A stretch of DNA of 64,000 nucleotides from Isoetes taiwanensis (taxonomy: Eukaryota > Streptophyta > Lycopodiopsida > Isoetales > Isoetaceae), in the NCBI GenBank assembly GCA_021234155.1, contig JAJEKV010000046.1, positions 10,924,818 to 10,988,817 of the forward strand, given 5' to 3'. Shown here one piece after another: positions 22,810 through 34,869 of the stretch (position 1 is its first letter; each line of letters opens with the position of its first letter). The position numbers were made by a program, and so were the translations under genes. The notes beneath the pieces are model-generated. The model had not been told where the DNA came from and ran no database searches. It was given only the letters and a program-made list of their open reading frames with translations.

Positions 22810-23800
22810 TTTGATTCGGTATGAGTGCTAATCACTTTTTGAGAATATTTGAAGGCTATTACGGGGATTATGGTTTCAAGAAAGGATGCAAGCTTTCGAG
22901 AATTTGAAAAATGTTTCAAAGATGAGAGTGAAAGCTGGTGCTTGGTTAACCTATGAGAAGTTGATGGGTACTACCTCATGGGATGAACTTGTCAAGAAGT
23001 TTACGGATAGATTTGGTAAGTTAGCTGCTCCACAAGATTTGGTTAATGAATTGCAAGGTTTTTCTATACATGCGAGGAGAAAGTGTGAACCAGTACAAAG
23101 GAAAGGTTTAGTACATTCATGAGCAGATGTCAAAAGCACAAATCACCATCCCAACTCGTTTTTAATTCTTTGCTTTTATTAATGGTCTACAAAGAAGACC
23201 GGATATCCAAAGAAAATTGCTCAAAATCCAAGGCTCTTTGAAGGGTTTGATTCCATATACAAGGTCTTTGCCAAAACCACCGATCTAACCCGGATGCTTT
23301 CTACTTTGCACGATAAGCACCATGTTCCTCCTCATAATCATGACCCGTTTTATCGATGTTCTTGATGTACATTATGATCATCCCCTTCTATTCAGTCTAT
23401 GCCATACAAAAAAGAAAAAGAAATCTAAAGAGGAGGAAGCCAATTCTCAAGTTGCAGAGGTCAAGTCAGACCTATCCAAGGTTCTTGAAGCCTTAGCGAA
23501 ATAACCAAACAATTGGTTGAACTCAAGGCTGCAAAGGCGGGTAAAACTTACCTGAATGTATTCATTGCAATAGGAATTCTCACCCATCAGAAATATGCTA
23601 TTGGCAAGTATGCCCCAGATGTAATAGAAAAGGTCACTTTGGAAAGGAATGTCCTGTTTGTTCTTTTTGTAAAGAAGTTGGCCATACTGATGCTAGGTGT
23701 GCTGTTAAGGAATATTTTGCTAAGCAGGAAAAGGAGAAGAGACCCGAGTCTAAACCTCTGTGAGATTTGCTGAACCAAGCACCTCTATAAGATTTATCCA
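22810..23800 (+). pseudogene. gag of T1 with two zinc knuckles, frameshifted
   Basis: The capsid part includes FEGYYGDYGFKK-like sequence near 22850, ERMQAFENLKNVSKM (22886), TYEKLMGTTSWDELVKKFTDRFGKLAAPQDLVNELQ (22950-23060). A spacer with KKKKKSKEEEANSQVAEVKSDLSKVLEAL (23410-23500) precedes two CCHC-type knuckles at about 23590-23700 (CP.C..KGHFGKEC and C.FCKEVGHTDARC, read across frames). T3 has the same double knuckle. The protein forms the particle and binds RNA. Confidence 0.7.
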
Positions 23801-24164
23801 AGCTCTGAAGTTCCTAAATCAAGAAGTCATGGTGGTGCAAACTAGAAGCATGAATGAAGCTCAAGTACATCTTGAACCAAGTAGGCATTCTCTTGCCGGG
23901 GCTTGTGCCACATGTGATGGAGTCACCTGCTCAGATCATAGCTCCACCCCCTCAGCAAAAATATGGTAAGAAAGATCAAGACCTCGATGAGGTTGATGTT
24001 TTGCTTAGAAATTCCAAGGTGAGTGTGGATCTCTTTACTTTATTAAAGATTGCACCTAGTTACGGGGAAAAGGGTACTTCAACAAACCAATGGTGAGGTA
24101 TTAAATGCTTGTGTGAATTTTCTGATGCCTTGACCTTATTCTAGCATAGCATGAAGAAGACCAC

Positions 24165-24560
24165 GGAGCATTTACATGCTCATTTTGCTCTAGGAGGGTA
24201 TACCTTTTTCCAATGTGTTACTTGATGGGGTTCTCCCTAAATATTATGCCATACCATATTATGAAGAAGTGTGGTTTTGAGGTGGATAAGAAAGCCTCTA
24301 TGCTATTAAAATCTTTTTATAATGCTAAGATTTCTCTGTTGGTGTGGTGACTAAAGTGCACATTATCTGAGAAGGCATAGCATGGCTGCTAACTTTATTG
24401 TGGTGGCTTTTTGAAGATATAGGAGATGAATCTGATATCTATGACTTCTTGCTAGGAAGGAGATGGTTAGCCTTTGTGGATGCCAGGGCGGTCACGGTCT
24501 CAAGGGAGATGTACCATCTCAAATGGCTCTCAGGAACTGCTACAATTTATAACCAAGAGG
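24165..24560 (+). pseudogene. Aspartic protease region of T1
   Basis: Across frames it reads FALGGYTFSNVLLDGG-like sequence near 24185-24235, N.MPYHIMKKCGFEVDKKASML (24240-24305), FYNAKIS, then NFIVVAF and DESDIYDFLLGRRWLAFVDA (24395-24490). The DGGS active site belongs to the retropepsin family. This region is uninterrupted here and marks the G1 insertion site in T2. Confidence 0.65.
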
Positions 24561-24609
24561 GGCTCCTATGACTCCAAGGAAGAGGTACATTTTATTAAAG
24601 AAATGTTAA

Positions 24610-25130
24610 TTGAAGAACCCTTGGGATCTTTACAGGGATAAAAAGGCAAGATGGGTGAGTTATGAAATGGTTCCCCTCATTATGGAATGTGCACTCCCCG
24701 GAGACAAGGACCATCGGGGACTCTTATGGTTTGATGGAGGTATTTCTAAAAAACTAAATATTGCATCATCTGCGGCTATTCTTAAAGATTCCTCTCATAA
24801 ACTTTTAGCTAAAGTGGGAAGAATCTTCCCCAAATCACATCTAATGCGGTGAGAATATAAAGCTTTGATTGCAGGCCTTGAGGAAGCCAAAGCTATGGAT
24901 ATTACCAACATCCACATTTTTGGTGACTCACAATTAATTTGTAGGCAAGTCTCAGGGAGATTACCAAACAAAAATGCAGATATGGAGCTCCTAAAAAAAC
25001 AAGTAATGGGAGTACTTTGAGTTTTGTCTCATGGGAGATTACTCACATACCAAGAGAAGAAAATGTGGAAGGCTGATGCTCTATGTAGAGAAACTCTCAT
25101 GTCACACGGTGAGGGGAGCTATTCAGGAGG
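24610..25130 (+). pseudogene. Archaeal-type RNase H domain upstream of RT (T1)
   Basis: The frame at 24610-24850 gives ECALPGDKDHRGLLWFDGG, SSAAILKDSSHKLLAKVGRIFPKSHLM, then after a stop EYKALIAGLEEAKAMDITNIHIFGDSQLIC (24857-24940), RQVSGRLPNKNADMELLKKQ and ADALCRE. The D (FDGG), E (EYKALIAGL) and D (GDSQL) blocks identify an RNase H of the type added in Tat/Ogre elements. In the described Tat layout this domain follows the RT-linked RNase H. Here it precedes RT, as in T2. Confidence 0.75.
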
Positions 25131-25249
25131 AAGACCTTGATGCTAATGAGGTGAAGGCTCTTTGCCCTATCCTAACCATCAATGCATCGGAGGAAAAAAA
25201 GATCTTGAAGAGATCACTATCACAAAAATGGTAAGACTAGAACCCTATT

Positions 25250-26730
25250 TGTTGGAGATCTGATTGAATATCAAGATAGGGAGGATATACAAATGTTCTT
25301 TGAAGAGAGGAAAGATGTATTTGCTTGGGATTATTGAGCTATCAGGTATCAAAAGCTGAGGTATGTCAATTTGAAATTAAGATTAAAGAAGGTTGTAAAC
25401 CTGTTTTCAAAAATTAAGAAGGATTAATGCCTCACTCATGGGATTAATTAAAGATGAATTGGATAAGATGTTGGATGCAGGTGTTATTATTGAGATTATT
25501 AATCTCTAATGGGTATCTTGTATTGTTCTGTGGAAAAAAAAGTGGTGCCTTAAGGATTTGCATTGACTATCGAGATCTTAACAAGGCTACCATCAAAGGA
25601 TTGTTACCCTTTGCCCTTTTTAGAAGAGATCTTATATCTTTGTGGCGGGGAAAAGAGGTGTACTCATTTTTAGATGGATTTTTGAGGATTCAATCAGTTA
25701 GTATTCTGAGGAAAGAGACCAACCCAAGACCTCTTTTATTACTCCTTGGGGAACTTATGCAATGAAAAGAATGCCTTTTGGACTAATGAATGCACTGCTA
25801 CTTTCGAGAGAGAGCCATGGATGTTATTTTTAGGCCTATGTCTCCTCAAAATTGAGTTTATTTGGATGACCTTTGTTTAGGATCTCACCCTACTAATCAT
25901 TTGGAATTGTTGGCAAAGATATGTTCTTTGTGTAGGGAATCTGGAGTCAACCTTAATCCAAAGAAGTGTATTTTTTGCATCAAAGGGCAACTTTTGGGAC
26001 ACGAGGTATCCAACAATGGTATCTGGTGGCACAAAAAAAAGTTGAAGCTCTCAAAAAGCTGGTGCCCCCAAAAACTTGAAGCAGGTCAAAAGTTTTATTG
26101 GCATGACTAGTTTTCTTAGGATGTATATTCCTAATTTTGCTCACATTATAAGCCCTATTTCTAAAGCTGACAAGAATAGGCGGGATTTCCAAATCGAGGA
26201 GCAAGCATATCCCTGTCACATGGTCATCAGTTGCCAAGAGTCTTTTTGAATTGCTTATAAAGTCCATTTGTGAAGCAACTCTCTGAAAAACCAGATTTGG
26301 ACAAGCCATTTTGAGGTTTACATTACTATTACTAAAAGGCCATAGGCTTAGCTATTTTGAGGACAAGCACACCATAGCTTTTGCCGATAAACAATGGAGT
26401 TCAAGCTGAAGAAAGATACACGAGAATGGAGAAGAGTCTTTGCTTTGCTCTCATGTTTCTAATTGTGAGACAAGGTCATTTATTATTGAAGAGCTTTCAG
26501 TTCAAGTTTATATGAAACAAAATCCAACAGGTTTTTTGTTATTTGGTAAGGCTACTTCTAAGCCAAAAATTCAAAGGTGGGCTTGCAAGTTACAAACTTT
26601 TGACATTTCTATAAAAGAGTTACATCAAGTGAAAAGCCCGGTCTATATTTGCCTTATATCTTCTTTGACCATGAAGATGTAGTAGAAGTTGTTGACTTTG
26701 TGGATGCCTTAGCTTATTCTGGAGATGATG
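25250..26730 (+). pseudogene. Reverse transcriptase and RNase H of T1
   Basis: Blocks in order are FFEERKDVFAWDY (25300), CQFEIKIKEGCKPV (about 25365), LIKDELDKMLDAGVII (about 25445), KKSGALRICIDYRDLNKAT (25540-25597), EEIL.V.GKEVYSFLDGF (about 25620-25680), AMKRMPFGLMNA (about 25760), DDLCLGSH (25862), NPKKCIFC, LLGHEVSNNGI, and MTSFLRMYIPNFAHIISPIS (about 26100-26160). RNase H is at 26310-26730 (YITITKRP, KHTIAFADKQWSS, WACKLQTFDISIKELHQVKSP). The YxDD region near 25840 is damaged. Several frame changes are needed. Confidence 0.8.
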
Positions 26731-26849
26731 ATGGCGGGGCCAACAAGATTGGCGACTACCTATAAAAAATTTCCTACAATTTAAGGAGATGCCCTCGGGG
26801 ATTGACCTCGAGCCAGCAAAGGAGATTTAAAAAGAAAAGTCTTGCAGGC

Positions 26850-27860
26850 AGTTCAAAATGATTAATGATGTTTTATGTAAAGTCAACAGGGATGGATTAT
26901 TATTAAGGTGTGTCAATGAAGAAGAATCTGCCTTGATCATTAGGGAAATGCATGAAGGGATATGTGGAGGCCATTTTCTTTGGAGACACTACTCTTGCCA
27001 AGAAAATTCTGGTCGAGGGATACTATTGGCCTACAATATTTAAAGATTGCTATCTTGCTATAAAATCTTGCCACAAATGCCAAATATTTGGCAAAAGGAT
27101 CCTCCTCATTTGCACTAAACCCCATAATTTCTCCGGGACCTTTCCAAATTTGGGGATTAGATTATATTGGTCCTATTAACCCCCTTCTGCAGGACAACAT
27201 GACACATTATTGTAGCTACTGATTATTTTACCAAATGGGGGGGAGGCAATTCCTTTGAGACAGGGCTAATGCCATCTAGCATGACTAGGTTCTTACATGA
27301 GTATATTTGTACACGGTTTGGTATTCCTTTACAATTACATTCTGATAGGGGCACCCCTTTTGTGAATGAAGTCATTGCTAATCTATTGACCATTCTTAAA
27401 GTCAAACATACCAAGAGTTCCTCCTACTATCCCCAAGGTAATGGTCAAGCAGAAGCTACTAATAAAGTTTTGAAGGGCATTTTCAGAAAAGCGATTGGAT
27501 GATAATAAAAAGATTGGCATGTCAAACTGGTGGATGCCCTATGGGCTTATAGAGTTACCATTAAAGCAGCAACCACTCATACTCCTTTTAACTTAGTCTA
27601 TGGAATTGAAGGCATGTGCTTCGGTGGAAGCTTGAGCTTCCATCTCTGAGGTTAGCTCATAAGTTGTGTTTGCCTTTTGAGCATGCTTTGCAGGAAAGAT
27701 TGGATGACCTACTGCATTTAGAGGAATATAGAATGGAAGCTGAGAATGCTAACTTGCTTAAAAAAGCCAAGGATTTGGCAGCTTTCAAAGCTGCTCATAA
27801 AATACAAAGGGATCTTCAAGGCTGGAGAATTGGTTACGAAATGGAATAAATCAAAGAGAG
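26850..27860 (+). pseudogene. Integrase of T1
   Basis: The zinc-binding part has EMHEGICGGHF and SCHKCQIFGKR (about 26945-27100). The core has WGLDYIGPINP (about 27150-27180), ATDYFTKWG (about 27215), MTRFLHEYICTRFGIPLQLHSDRGTPFVNEV (27280-27370) and SSYYPQGNGQAEATNKVLKGI (27418-27480), giving the D, D and E blocks. The tail contains DALWAYRV, TPFNLVYGIE and EYRMEAENANLLKKAKDLAAFKAAHKI (27720-27805). Integrase inserts the DNA copy into the genome. The copy is frameshifted in several places. Confidence 0.85.
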
Positions 27861-28906
27861 GACTTCGGCCCGATTAAGTTTGAAAATCTTTGGGAGGGAC
27901 CCTATGAAGTGTTGGAACCTGCGGCAGGCACTAATTCATATTGGTTAAAGGAATTAACTTCGGGTTTGTCACTCCCAAATCCTATCAACACTATTCACTT
28001 GAAGAGTCTTGGGATCAACACATTTGCTTGTCCTTTTTATGCTCTAGAATTTAAACAAGTTAGAATTAAAGTTAGACACTAGATAGGTTGGATTCCACTT
28101 TGTCTTAAATTTAGAACTAATGTCTTCATTAAGTTTATGTTTGCAGATTAGCCAGTATGAAGGTTGAGCCATCAAATAGCTTCAAAGCAGGGATTCTTAC
28201 TAATTGCCAAGTGTCATTTGCAGGGAGCACCCTTTGTCCATTTTCATTCACCTGTCTCATTGTGGTCCTACCCTCCATTCAGCCATGCTCTTTCATTTTT
28301 TCTCCCCAAATGTGCACTCTGCAAATTGACTTCACCATCATAGCGAGTTGCAAGAATCAAGTTTAATTTGTTTGTATGTTTCCATGGCCAGGTGCACCCT
28401 TTCTCCATTTTTATTCATACGCCATAAGTGGTCCACGCCATCCATTCGGACTCTTTATTCTTGTTCTCATTCCAAAAAAAAAAAAAAAGCACTTTCTGGG
28501 TTCAGCTTTACCACCATAGCGAGTTGCATTTTTCAAGGATCGGGAATGCATACTTTCTTTTTGTTTTGTGAGATCTCTCTTTCACCTCACTTGTACACTC
28601 TACTTCCATCACTATCCTACCATATCCATACTCATTCTTCACACATTTTTCTTGTTTTGGTGAAATTCAAACATTTACATTCACCTCACTTTATACACTC
28701 CACTTCCCCACCATTTCACCATGTTTACACTCATTCTTACCTCTCTTTCACTCACTCATTTCTTCACACCACCATATTCACCTCCATTCCATCAACACTT
28801 GCACTTTACATTCTCTTTCCACCATAATCCTCATTCATACACTTTCGAGCACATATGAAGACCCTTTATGGCTGAGGGGACCAGCCATTTTCTTGTTTTG
28901 GCGAGA
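27861..28906 (+). other. 3' region of T1, pyrimidine-rich
   Basis: This is the counterpart of 12561-13648 in T2. It has long C/T-rich runs (28240-28850), no conserved reading frame between the two copies, and ends TGGCGAGA before the LTR. I see no gene. Confidence 0.6.
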
Positions 28907-30654
28907 TGTTGCCCCCAAAGGGCAACATACTAATTGATTGGTTTGTTTGCTAAAGATAGGGAGACTTGGTAGTCAACATTGTTGTGAAGGTCAAGGGATC
29001 TTTATTCTCAAGGTCAACTTTCATAAGAAATGCTCCATTTGAGGTCAAAGGATGCTTATAAGGTTTTGGGTAAGAAGTTTGGAAGATACCTTTTTGAAGA
29101 TTGGAAGCTAGAGTTTGGAAGACCCCATGGTAAACTAGAATCTTTTGCTCCTAAATTATTCCTCTTTACATTTCTCCATGCCCCCTCTCATTTTTGCCTT
29201 GATTCCTCAACCACACTCTCATTCTATCACAAATTCCTTTCTATTTCATATGCCTCCCCACTTTTTGCCTTTTCCTTTGAAAAATAAATTCTATGTCAAA
29301 ACCCTAGGTGAATAACCTAGGTATCCTCTAGATGCCATAAGGATGCCATATGCCACGTGGCAAGGCGGATATGCTCCCAAACTTTTGGAGGGCATCCTCA
29401 AAGATTCCTAGGAGATCCTAAAAACCAAAGGGTCATTTTTTCCCAATTACACCATTGAAAATTTAATTTTTAAAAGGCCGAAATCTCCAAAAATACTCGA
29501 AAGATGCTCATGAGATTCCCTCCACGAACCCTAAAATTAGAAAACTCCTTGAATCGGCCGGGGAACCTCTATTTACGCCTTAAATTCCTCGAATCTTCTC
29601 TTCCCACCTCTTAGCTACCAAACAAACCCATAATCAAAGCCTAAGATTACGGATCCATAAAAATTTGAAAATATAAGCTGGGGGTGATGACGACGAGAGA
29701 ATTTTTGAAGGCCCGGGACGCATCAAACCTCGACATTGATACATCTTGGGCATGATCGAAGGCGTTCTTGAAGTTTCGAGTGTTCCACGGTTTAATGTCG
29801 AGAAGATTGGACTGATACTATTGATTTGATATTATTATTGACCTCCTAAGCTACATTATTGACTGATATATGTTCCTAAGATCCTTATTCACCTTGTATT
29901 ACCTTCATATCAATGAAAATTGATTGCCAAGTATTCAAAAAGTCTACTGTCATGATCCTTTAGCATTCTTGTGTCACAAACATTTTTACAGAAAAGAATT
30001 CCCCTACTTTTTCTTGCATTAAACCATTTGCACTTCATATCCCATCTTATTTGCACCTGTGTGCACAAAAATTTCAAAAAAAATCCATCTCAAACTCGAG
30101 TTACCATTTTTTGCATTACATGCGATACAAATCGGGGCCCGATATCCACAAAACGATTGCAAAAAAAAAAATAGTTTTAGAGATTCAAATTTTGATTTGG
30201 CAGCATGCACCTTACCTTTGAAGTCTATAGAGCATCCTAGTCTTGAAATTTCCTTAAAATTCAATCTACAACTCAAGTTACAAAACTCTGAGTTCTGTTT
30301 GCTACATTGACTGGTATTGACCAAAAATTGACCCAACTTTGAGATCGAATATCTCACAGATCAAGCCTCAGACTTGGTCAAGATCTTTACCTTTGCTTGC
30401 CTACAACTTTTCTGAGTAAGTCCACGGTCATCGACCTTGGAAATCAATGCATACGAGATACGTGTTGATTTGGCGAGGAGTCCAAAATCGAGAATTGGGA
30501 AAGGTATGAAAACTCTATGATTCAGCTTTTTTCTTTGGAAAATTCTTGTGTAGATTGATCACCTTAAGTGATCTAGAGGTTCTAACCCCAACTTGAGTGA
30601 ACATTCAAGTTGGCTTCTTGTGTTTGACTCTCTAGGCCAGGTTGAGGGTCAACA
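28907..30654 (+). repeat. 3' LTR of T1
   Basis: It starts TGTTGCCC and ends GGGTCAACA, followed by GGGAAG. It differs from the 5' LTR by scattered small indels, many at CTG/CAG-type sites (for example 29545-29580 and 30110-30160). Confidence 0.9.
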
Positions 30655-31360
30655 GGGAAGCGACCAGGACATCCGTGCATACAAGAAAGATAAAGGCAGG
30701 TCATGGAGGCTGAGGGACCTACCATCCGAAGAAGAGTTCCTCGCCATTCAGGAACGGATGGGGATCGAGGCAAGACCACTAGCATCCTGATGCCGAGTCC
30801 CTCAACACCACCTCCAGCAAGAGGAGCAGGAATCGACCTCAGGCGAGTCGACTCAACAATCGAAGACTACCGGGAGCTCACCGAGATCGAGGTCGACGAA
30901 TATGCAGGGCGGCATAGAGCAGGAGGCCAAACAAGTGGGGAATCATCCGCGGCGCTGACAAACCATTGTGTCGCCGAGGTACTACCGCCATCGCCGCTAG
31001 ATGGGAGAATAGCGGTGGTATTAATCGAAATTCAGCCCCGTGGGCTTAAGAAGGAGTGTTCATCGATTGCACTCGGGCTTGGCGGGCATGCTCGAATAGC
31101 AGCAAATGTCGACTATCTTTGTCCTAGTCAAGAGAGCAATGGCACTTTCGACCTCTTCGACTTAGCCATACCTCATCGACGTCGGCGAGACTAGCGGTGG
31201 CAGCGCCCTCACATCCGACCAAGAGAGTGGAAGACTTGGCGAGAGCCTTGCGAGGCGGCTCGTCGCCAGCGTCTTCGGGAACTTGGGTCATTCGGTAGGA
31301 GCGGCCCAAGTTAAGAAGTTCCTTGAGGACAACCCGTCCTACCGGCGATTTCAAGACTAG
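30655..31360 (+). pseudogene. Accessory gene 2 of H, C-terminal part after T1
   Basis: The frame resumes with GSDQDIRAYKKDKG, RDLPSEEEFLAIQERMG (30655-30780). After a frame change come DYRELTEIEVDEYAG, then VVLIEIQPRGLKKE, IALGLGGHARIAANVDY and FDLFDLA (31015-31170). The end is AAQVKKFLEDNPSYRRFQD with TAG at 31358-31360. G1 (285-1206) keeps the same blocks in the same order, so the gene is shared by two diverged families and was probably under selection. The intervening Ser/Thr-rich part (30800-30900) is poorly conserved. No known domain was recognised. Confidence 0.65.
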
Positions 31361-31530
31361 TTAGACTCTTGATCCCGGAGACTTTTGTACCAAAATATTA
31401 TATAATATAAATATAATTTCTTTTGCACCTTAAATGTTTTGTTGATATATTTCGTTCCACAACTATGCCAACACACCACATATAATGCAAAGGAACAAGT
31501 AAAACTAAGCGTATAGCGATGAATTATTTG
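31361..31530 (+). other. AT-rich spacer between accessory gene 2 and gag of H
   Basis: The spacer is low in coding signal, with TATTATATAATATAAATATAA at its centre. G1 has a comparable AT-rich spacer at about 1207-1385. It may hold the 3' end of the accessory transcript. Confidence 0.45.
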
Positions 31531-31539
31531 TGTATGCGG

Positions 31540-32830
31540 TTAGAGGCCTAGGCTCGAGGAACGACAACGCCAAGACCTTAGGGAAGAACAGAGTCCGCCC
31601 CAGAGCCACCTCCGGCAAAGGAACTTTGTTTGAGGAATTTGAACCCATGACCCCTTAAGAGGAAATATCCCGTGATGAGGACGGACCTTGGAGCAGATAA
31701 AGGCCTTGGCCGGCCGCGCAAGCGAGGTGAGCAGGGTCGGTGGGCAACGCTTTCGGTTACGCAGTTTATCGGCTTGGAGAGCAGGAAGGGACAAGAAGAG
31801 GAGCAAGAGAAGGAGATCCTCGGCCTCGAATCGTCCGACTCAAGCTCATATTCGTGACTCGACTCAGGAAGACGAAGAGCAGGCCCAGACGAGAACAGAT
31901 GCAAGCGAGAGGAACACTACAGATGCAAAGCGAGGGACGCCATAGAAGGGCGACAAAGGGACACCGGGGCCTCGACTACGAGAAGAAGGTAGATTCCGCG
32001 ACCGGGCAATGTATGGAAAGCCCAGGAATCGAACAGTTCTGGGAGAATGGGTGTCGATTAGAAGCAGAGGCATTTGGACGAAAATGAGTGAGTAACGGCA
32101 ATGCTTATGGCATGAAGGATAAAGACAAAGGCAGAAAGTGGCAACATCCAACTTGAAAGGAGCCGACGGATTTGGTGGAAGGGTTATGCAAAGGCACATG
32201 GCTTAAGCAAGGATGCTTGTAAGTTCGTAAAGTTTGCTAAAGCCTTCAAAGCGCCATTATCCCAAGGAACATAAGTCCAAAGATGATGCAAATAGTTCTA
32301 CAGTTGCGGCAAGGCAACAAATGGTCGTAAGTATCTGAGGGAATTCATGAGGTGAAAGGTTTGTATGTGCCAAAGTTGGGTGAGAGAAGCATGCAAATGA
32401 AAGCTACATTGAGGGCCCTGAATGAGGAGATCATGAAGCTTGTAAGGGCAATAAATCCTAAAAGCAAAGATCGGGCGAGTCCAAGGCAATAAGCTTGCAA
32501 GGAGCGGGACCTCGGAATAGCCGCGAGCAGCAGTATTTCCAGATAAAGGCAAAAAGCTTTGCGTGAAGCTATAGTCCTAGGGCAGCAGTCCAGTCCGGCT
32601 AGAGCACCATATGGTGGCAAACTGTGGGAAACAAAGGAGAAGAAGAAGGTGTCCTTCAAGGACAAGCGGGAGGGGTCAAACTACTCCAAAGCAAAGTCGA
32701 TCCTTTGCGCAGGGCGATGCCCAAGGAAAAGAGAGAGGAGTGCATAGAAAAAGCGGCTTTGTTTGGTGCTTCCGGCCGGGCCATAGGACGGCGCCCCACG
32801 TCATGAGTGCGGCCTAAGCGGAGTTGGGAG
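31540..32830 (+). pseudogene. gag of H, heavily frameshifted
   Basis: The position matches gag of G1. Pieces include a charged region with RKGQEEEQEKEILGLESSDSSS (31780-31857), a YGMKDKDKGRKW-like basic part near 32105, GKEFMRLK/ALNEEIMKLVRAINP-type sequence near 32345-32460, and a degraded zinc knuckle at about 32725-32800 (CIEKAALF / CFRPGHRTAPH in different frames). The order follows G1 (1390-2640). The frames change often, so limits are approximate. Confidence 0.5.
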
Positions 32831-32859
32831 ATTGGGACACTCGTGTGGACGGCGGCGGC

Positions 32860-34800
32860 GAGGAAGCCCGCGACTACATTGAGGATGAGTGTCATATCTT
32901 TACCTTGAATAGATCTGAGCAAGCAGAGAGCCGGTATAAAGTAATTTCCACAAGAGGGGAAGGCCAAGACCAAGTCCTTCATAGTCTTGATAGACTTCGG
33001 GGAAGTAGCCATAACTTTGCATCCCCAGAATGGTTCAAATGTTGAAGTTGAAACCACTAAAGTCAAAGCCAAGACCCGTTGTCTTAGCAAGTGGTGCGAT
33101 AAGGTAGACGGCAGTAAGAGAATTAACTTCAATATCGACTTGCGAGGGGATTAATATCGGATGGGGGCAAGTAATGGGCATTGGCAAAGTATGACTTGAT
33201 CATAGGAATGGAGTACCTTGGACCAGCGAGGGGCTATTATCGATTGTGGAAGCGGAAGGTGACCTTCCCAACGCAGGCGGCAAGATCATCGAGATCACGA
33301 GGTAAAGAAGTTGTTCCCATCATGCAATTGCATGTCTTCTAGCTACCGTTCAAGTGCATCAAGAGCGGCGGTGGCATACATCTTCAAGCTTGAGATTGAT
33401 GAACCGAGAATCAGGGAAAGCAAAGAAGGCGGGGTGCTCGGCAAGTTGAAGCAAATAGCTCGGTGATCACGGAGTTCCATGATCTCTTTCAGTTAAGATC
33501 AAGCGGCTTCCTCCTTATAGGGAGTCGAGGTGTGAGATAGCACTCGAACGGGGAGCAAAGCCAACAAGCAAGGCTCCTGCACGAGAATGGCGATTACGAG
33601 GAGTTGGACGGAGTGAAGAAGCAATTGCGGGGAGTTGCTCGACCTAGGCTTCATTAGACCTAGTGTCTCGCCATTTGGAGCACCCATTCTCTTTGTAAAA
33701 AGAAGAAGGATGGCGGTTTAAGGATGTGCATAGACTATAGGGCGGTTGAACAAGCACACCATTAAGAACAAGTATCGCTCCCGGATCAGATGACTTGATG
33801 AATCAACTCCAAGGTGCAAAGGTCTTCTCCAAAATTGACTTAAGGTGGGGCTATCATCGGCGATGATATGGGCATTATGAGTTCCGCGGTAATGCCTTTC
33901 GCTTATCGAATGCCGCTGACGTTCATGAGGCTCATGAACGACATCTTCGAGGAGTTTTAGATACCTTTGTGATTGTATTCTTTGATGACATTTTGGTGTA
34001 TAGCGAGATCCCTTGAAGAGCACGTACAACACTTAAGGAGAGTGCTAGAGAAGTTGAAGAGGCACCGGTTATGCGCCAAGTTGTCGAAGTGTCGCCGCAA
34101 AGCGTAGAAGATGGAATACAGGTCATGTGAGATCTCAGCGAAGGAATCTCGGCGGATCCCGCTAAGATTGAAGCCGTCATTCAATGGCCGGCGCGAAGAA
34201 TGTGCATGAAGTCGAAGTTTTCGCCTACCAGGGTACTACGGGAAGTTAAAGTAAAGAACTTTGCTAGGATAGCGCCCCCCGTTAAAAATTTGACGAGGCG
34301 GAGAAAGTGAAAGATTGGGCGAGAGCATTGGCACAAGAAAGCCTGCGTGGTTTGAATTATTGAAGGAAGCTTTAACAACCGCCCGATCTTGCTTTAACCT
34401 CGGACCCGGAGAAGGACAAGCTTGTAGCGGCACGCGATAAAGATAGCTAAGTGCGGTGCTCATGCAAGAAGAGCGTGTAGTAGCGTATGATTCCGGGAAG
34501 ATGAACGAAACAAAACCCACCCCACCCATGCACCGTGAATTGCTTGCATTGTCGAGGCACTAAGAATTTGGAGGCATTACCTTTTGGGAAGGAAGTTCCA
34601 ATTGATACGGATCACCAGAGCCTCAAAGATGTATTCGCGAACCACACCCTCAACCTCGAGGCGTAGAAGGTGGATGGAGTTCCTTGAGGAGCAATGCGAC
34701 TTTGATATAGTCTACGAGCCGAGGGAAGTCAATGTGGTAGCCGGATGCGCTCAAGGCATCCCGACAACAACTAGAGTGCATTGCAATGCAATTTCGGCTT
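32860..34800 (+). pseudogene. pol of H, first half: protease, reverse transcriptase and RNase H
   Basis: The start shows DYIEDECHIF (32872), like the DFIDGECHI block of G1. The protease ends with YDLIIGMEYL near 33188-33220. RT blocks are [23 protein letters not shown] (33668-33740), NKHTIKNKY (about 33750), DDLMNQLQGAKVFSKIDLR (about 33792-33845), GHYEFRGNAF and LMNDIF (about 33870-33950), and VIVFFDDILVYS (about 33968-34005) with an intact FFDD motif. RNase H includes TDHQSLKDVFANHTLNL, RRWMEFLEEQCDFDIVYEP (about 34605-34725) and VVA.ALR. Numerous frameshifts are present. Confidence 0.75.
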
Positions 34801-34869
34801 GATCTCCAATGAATTTGGTAAGAAGATTGAAGAGTCCTTGCCAATGGATGTGGACTTCAAGGGAGTATG

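Larger units (their letters stand above)
20871..30654 (+). mobile_element. T1: complete Tat/Ogre-like Ty3/gypsy retrotransposon nested in H
   Basis: Two LTRs of about 1.74 kb (20871-22607 and 28907-30654) are nearly identical. GGGAAG stands on both sides (20865-20870 and 30655-30660), consistent with a 5-6 bp target duplication. Internal order is primer site, gag with two zinc knuckles, protease, archaeal-type RNase H, RT, RNase H, integrase. It is inserted in accessory gene 2 of H. T2 and T3 in this window are relatives. Confidence 0.9.
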
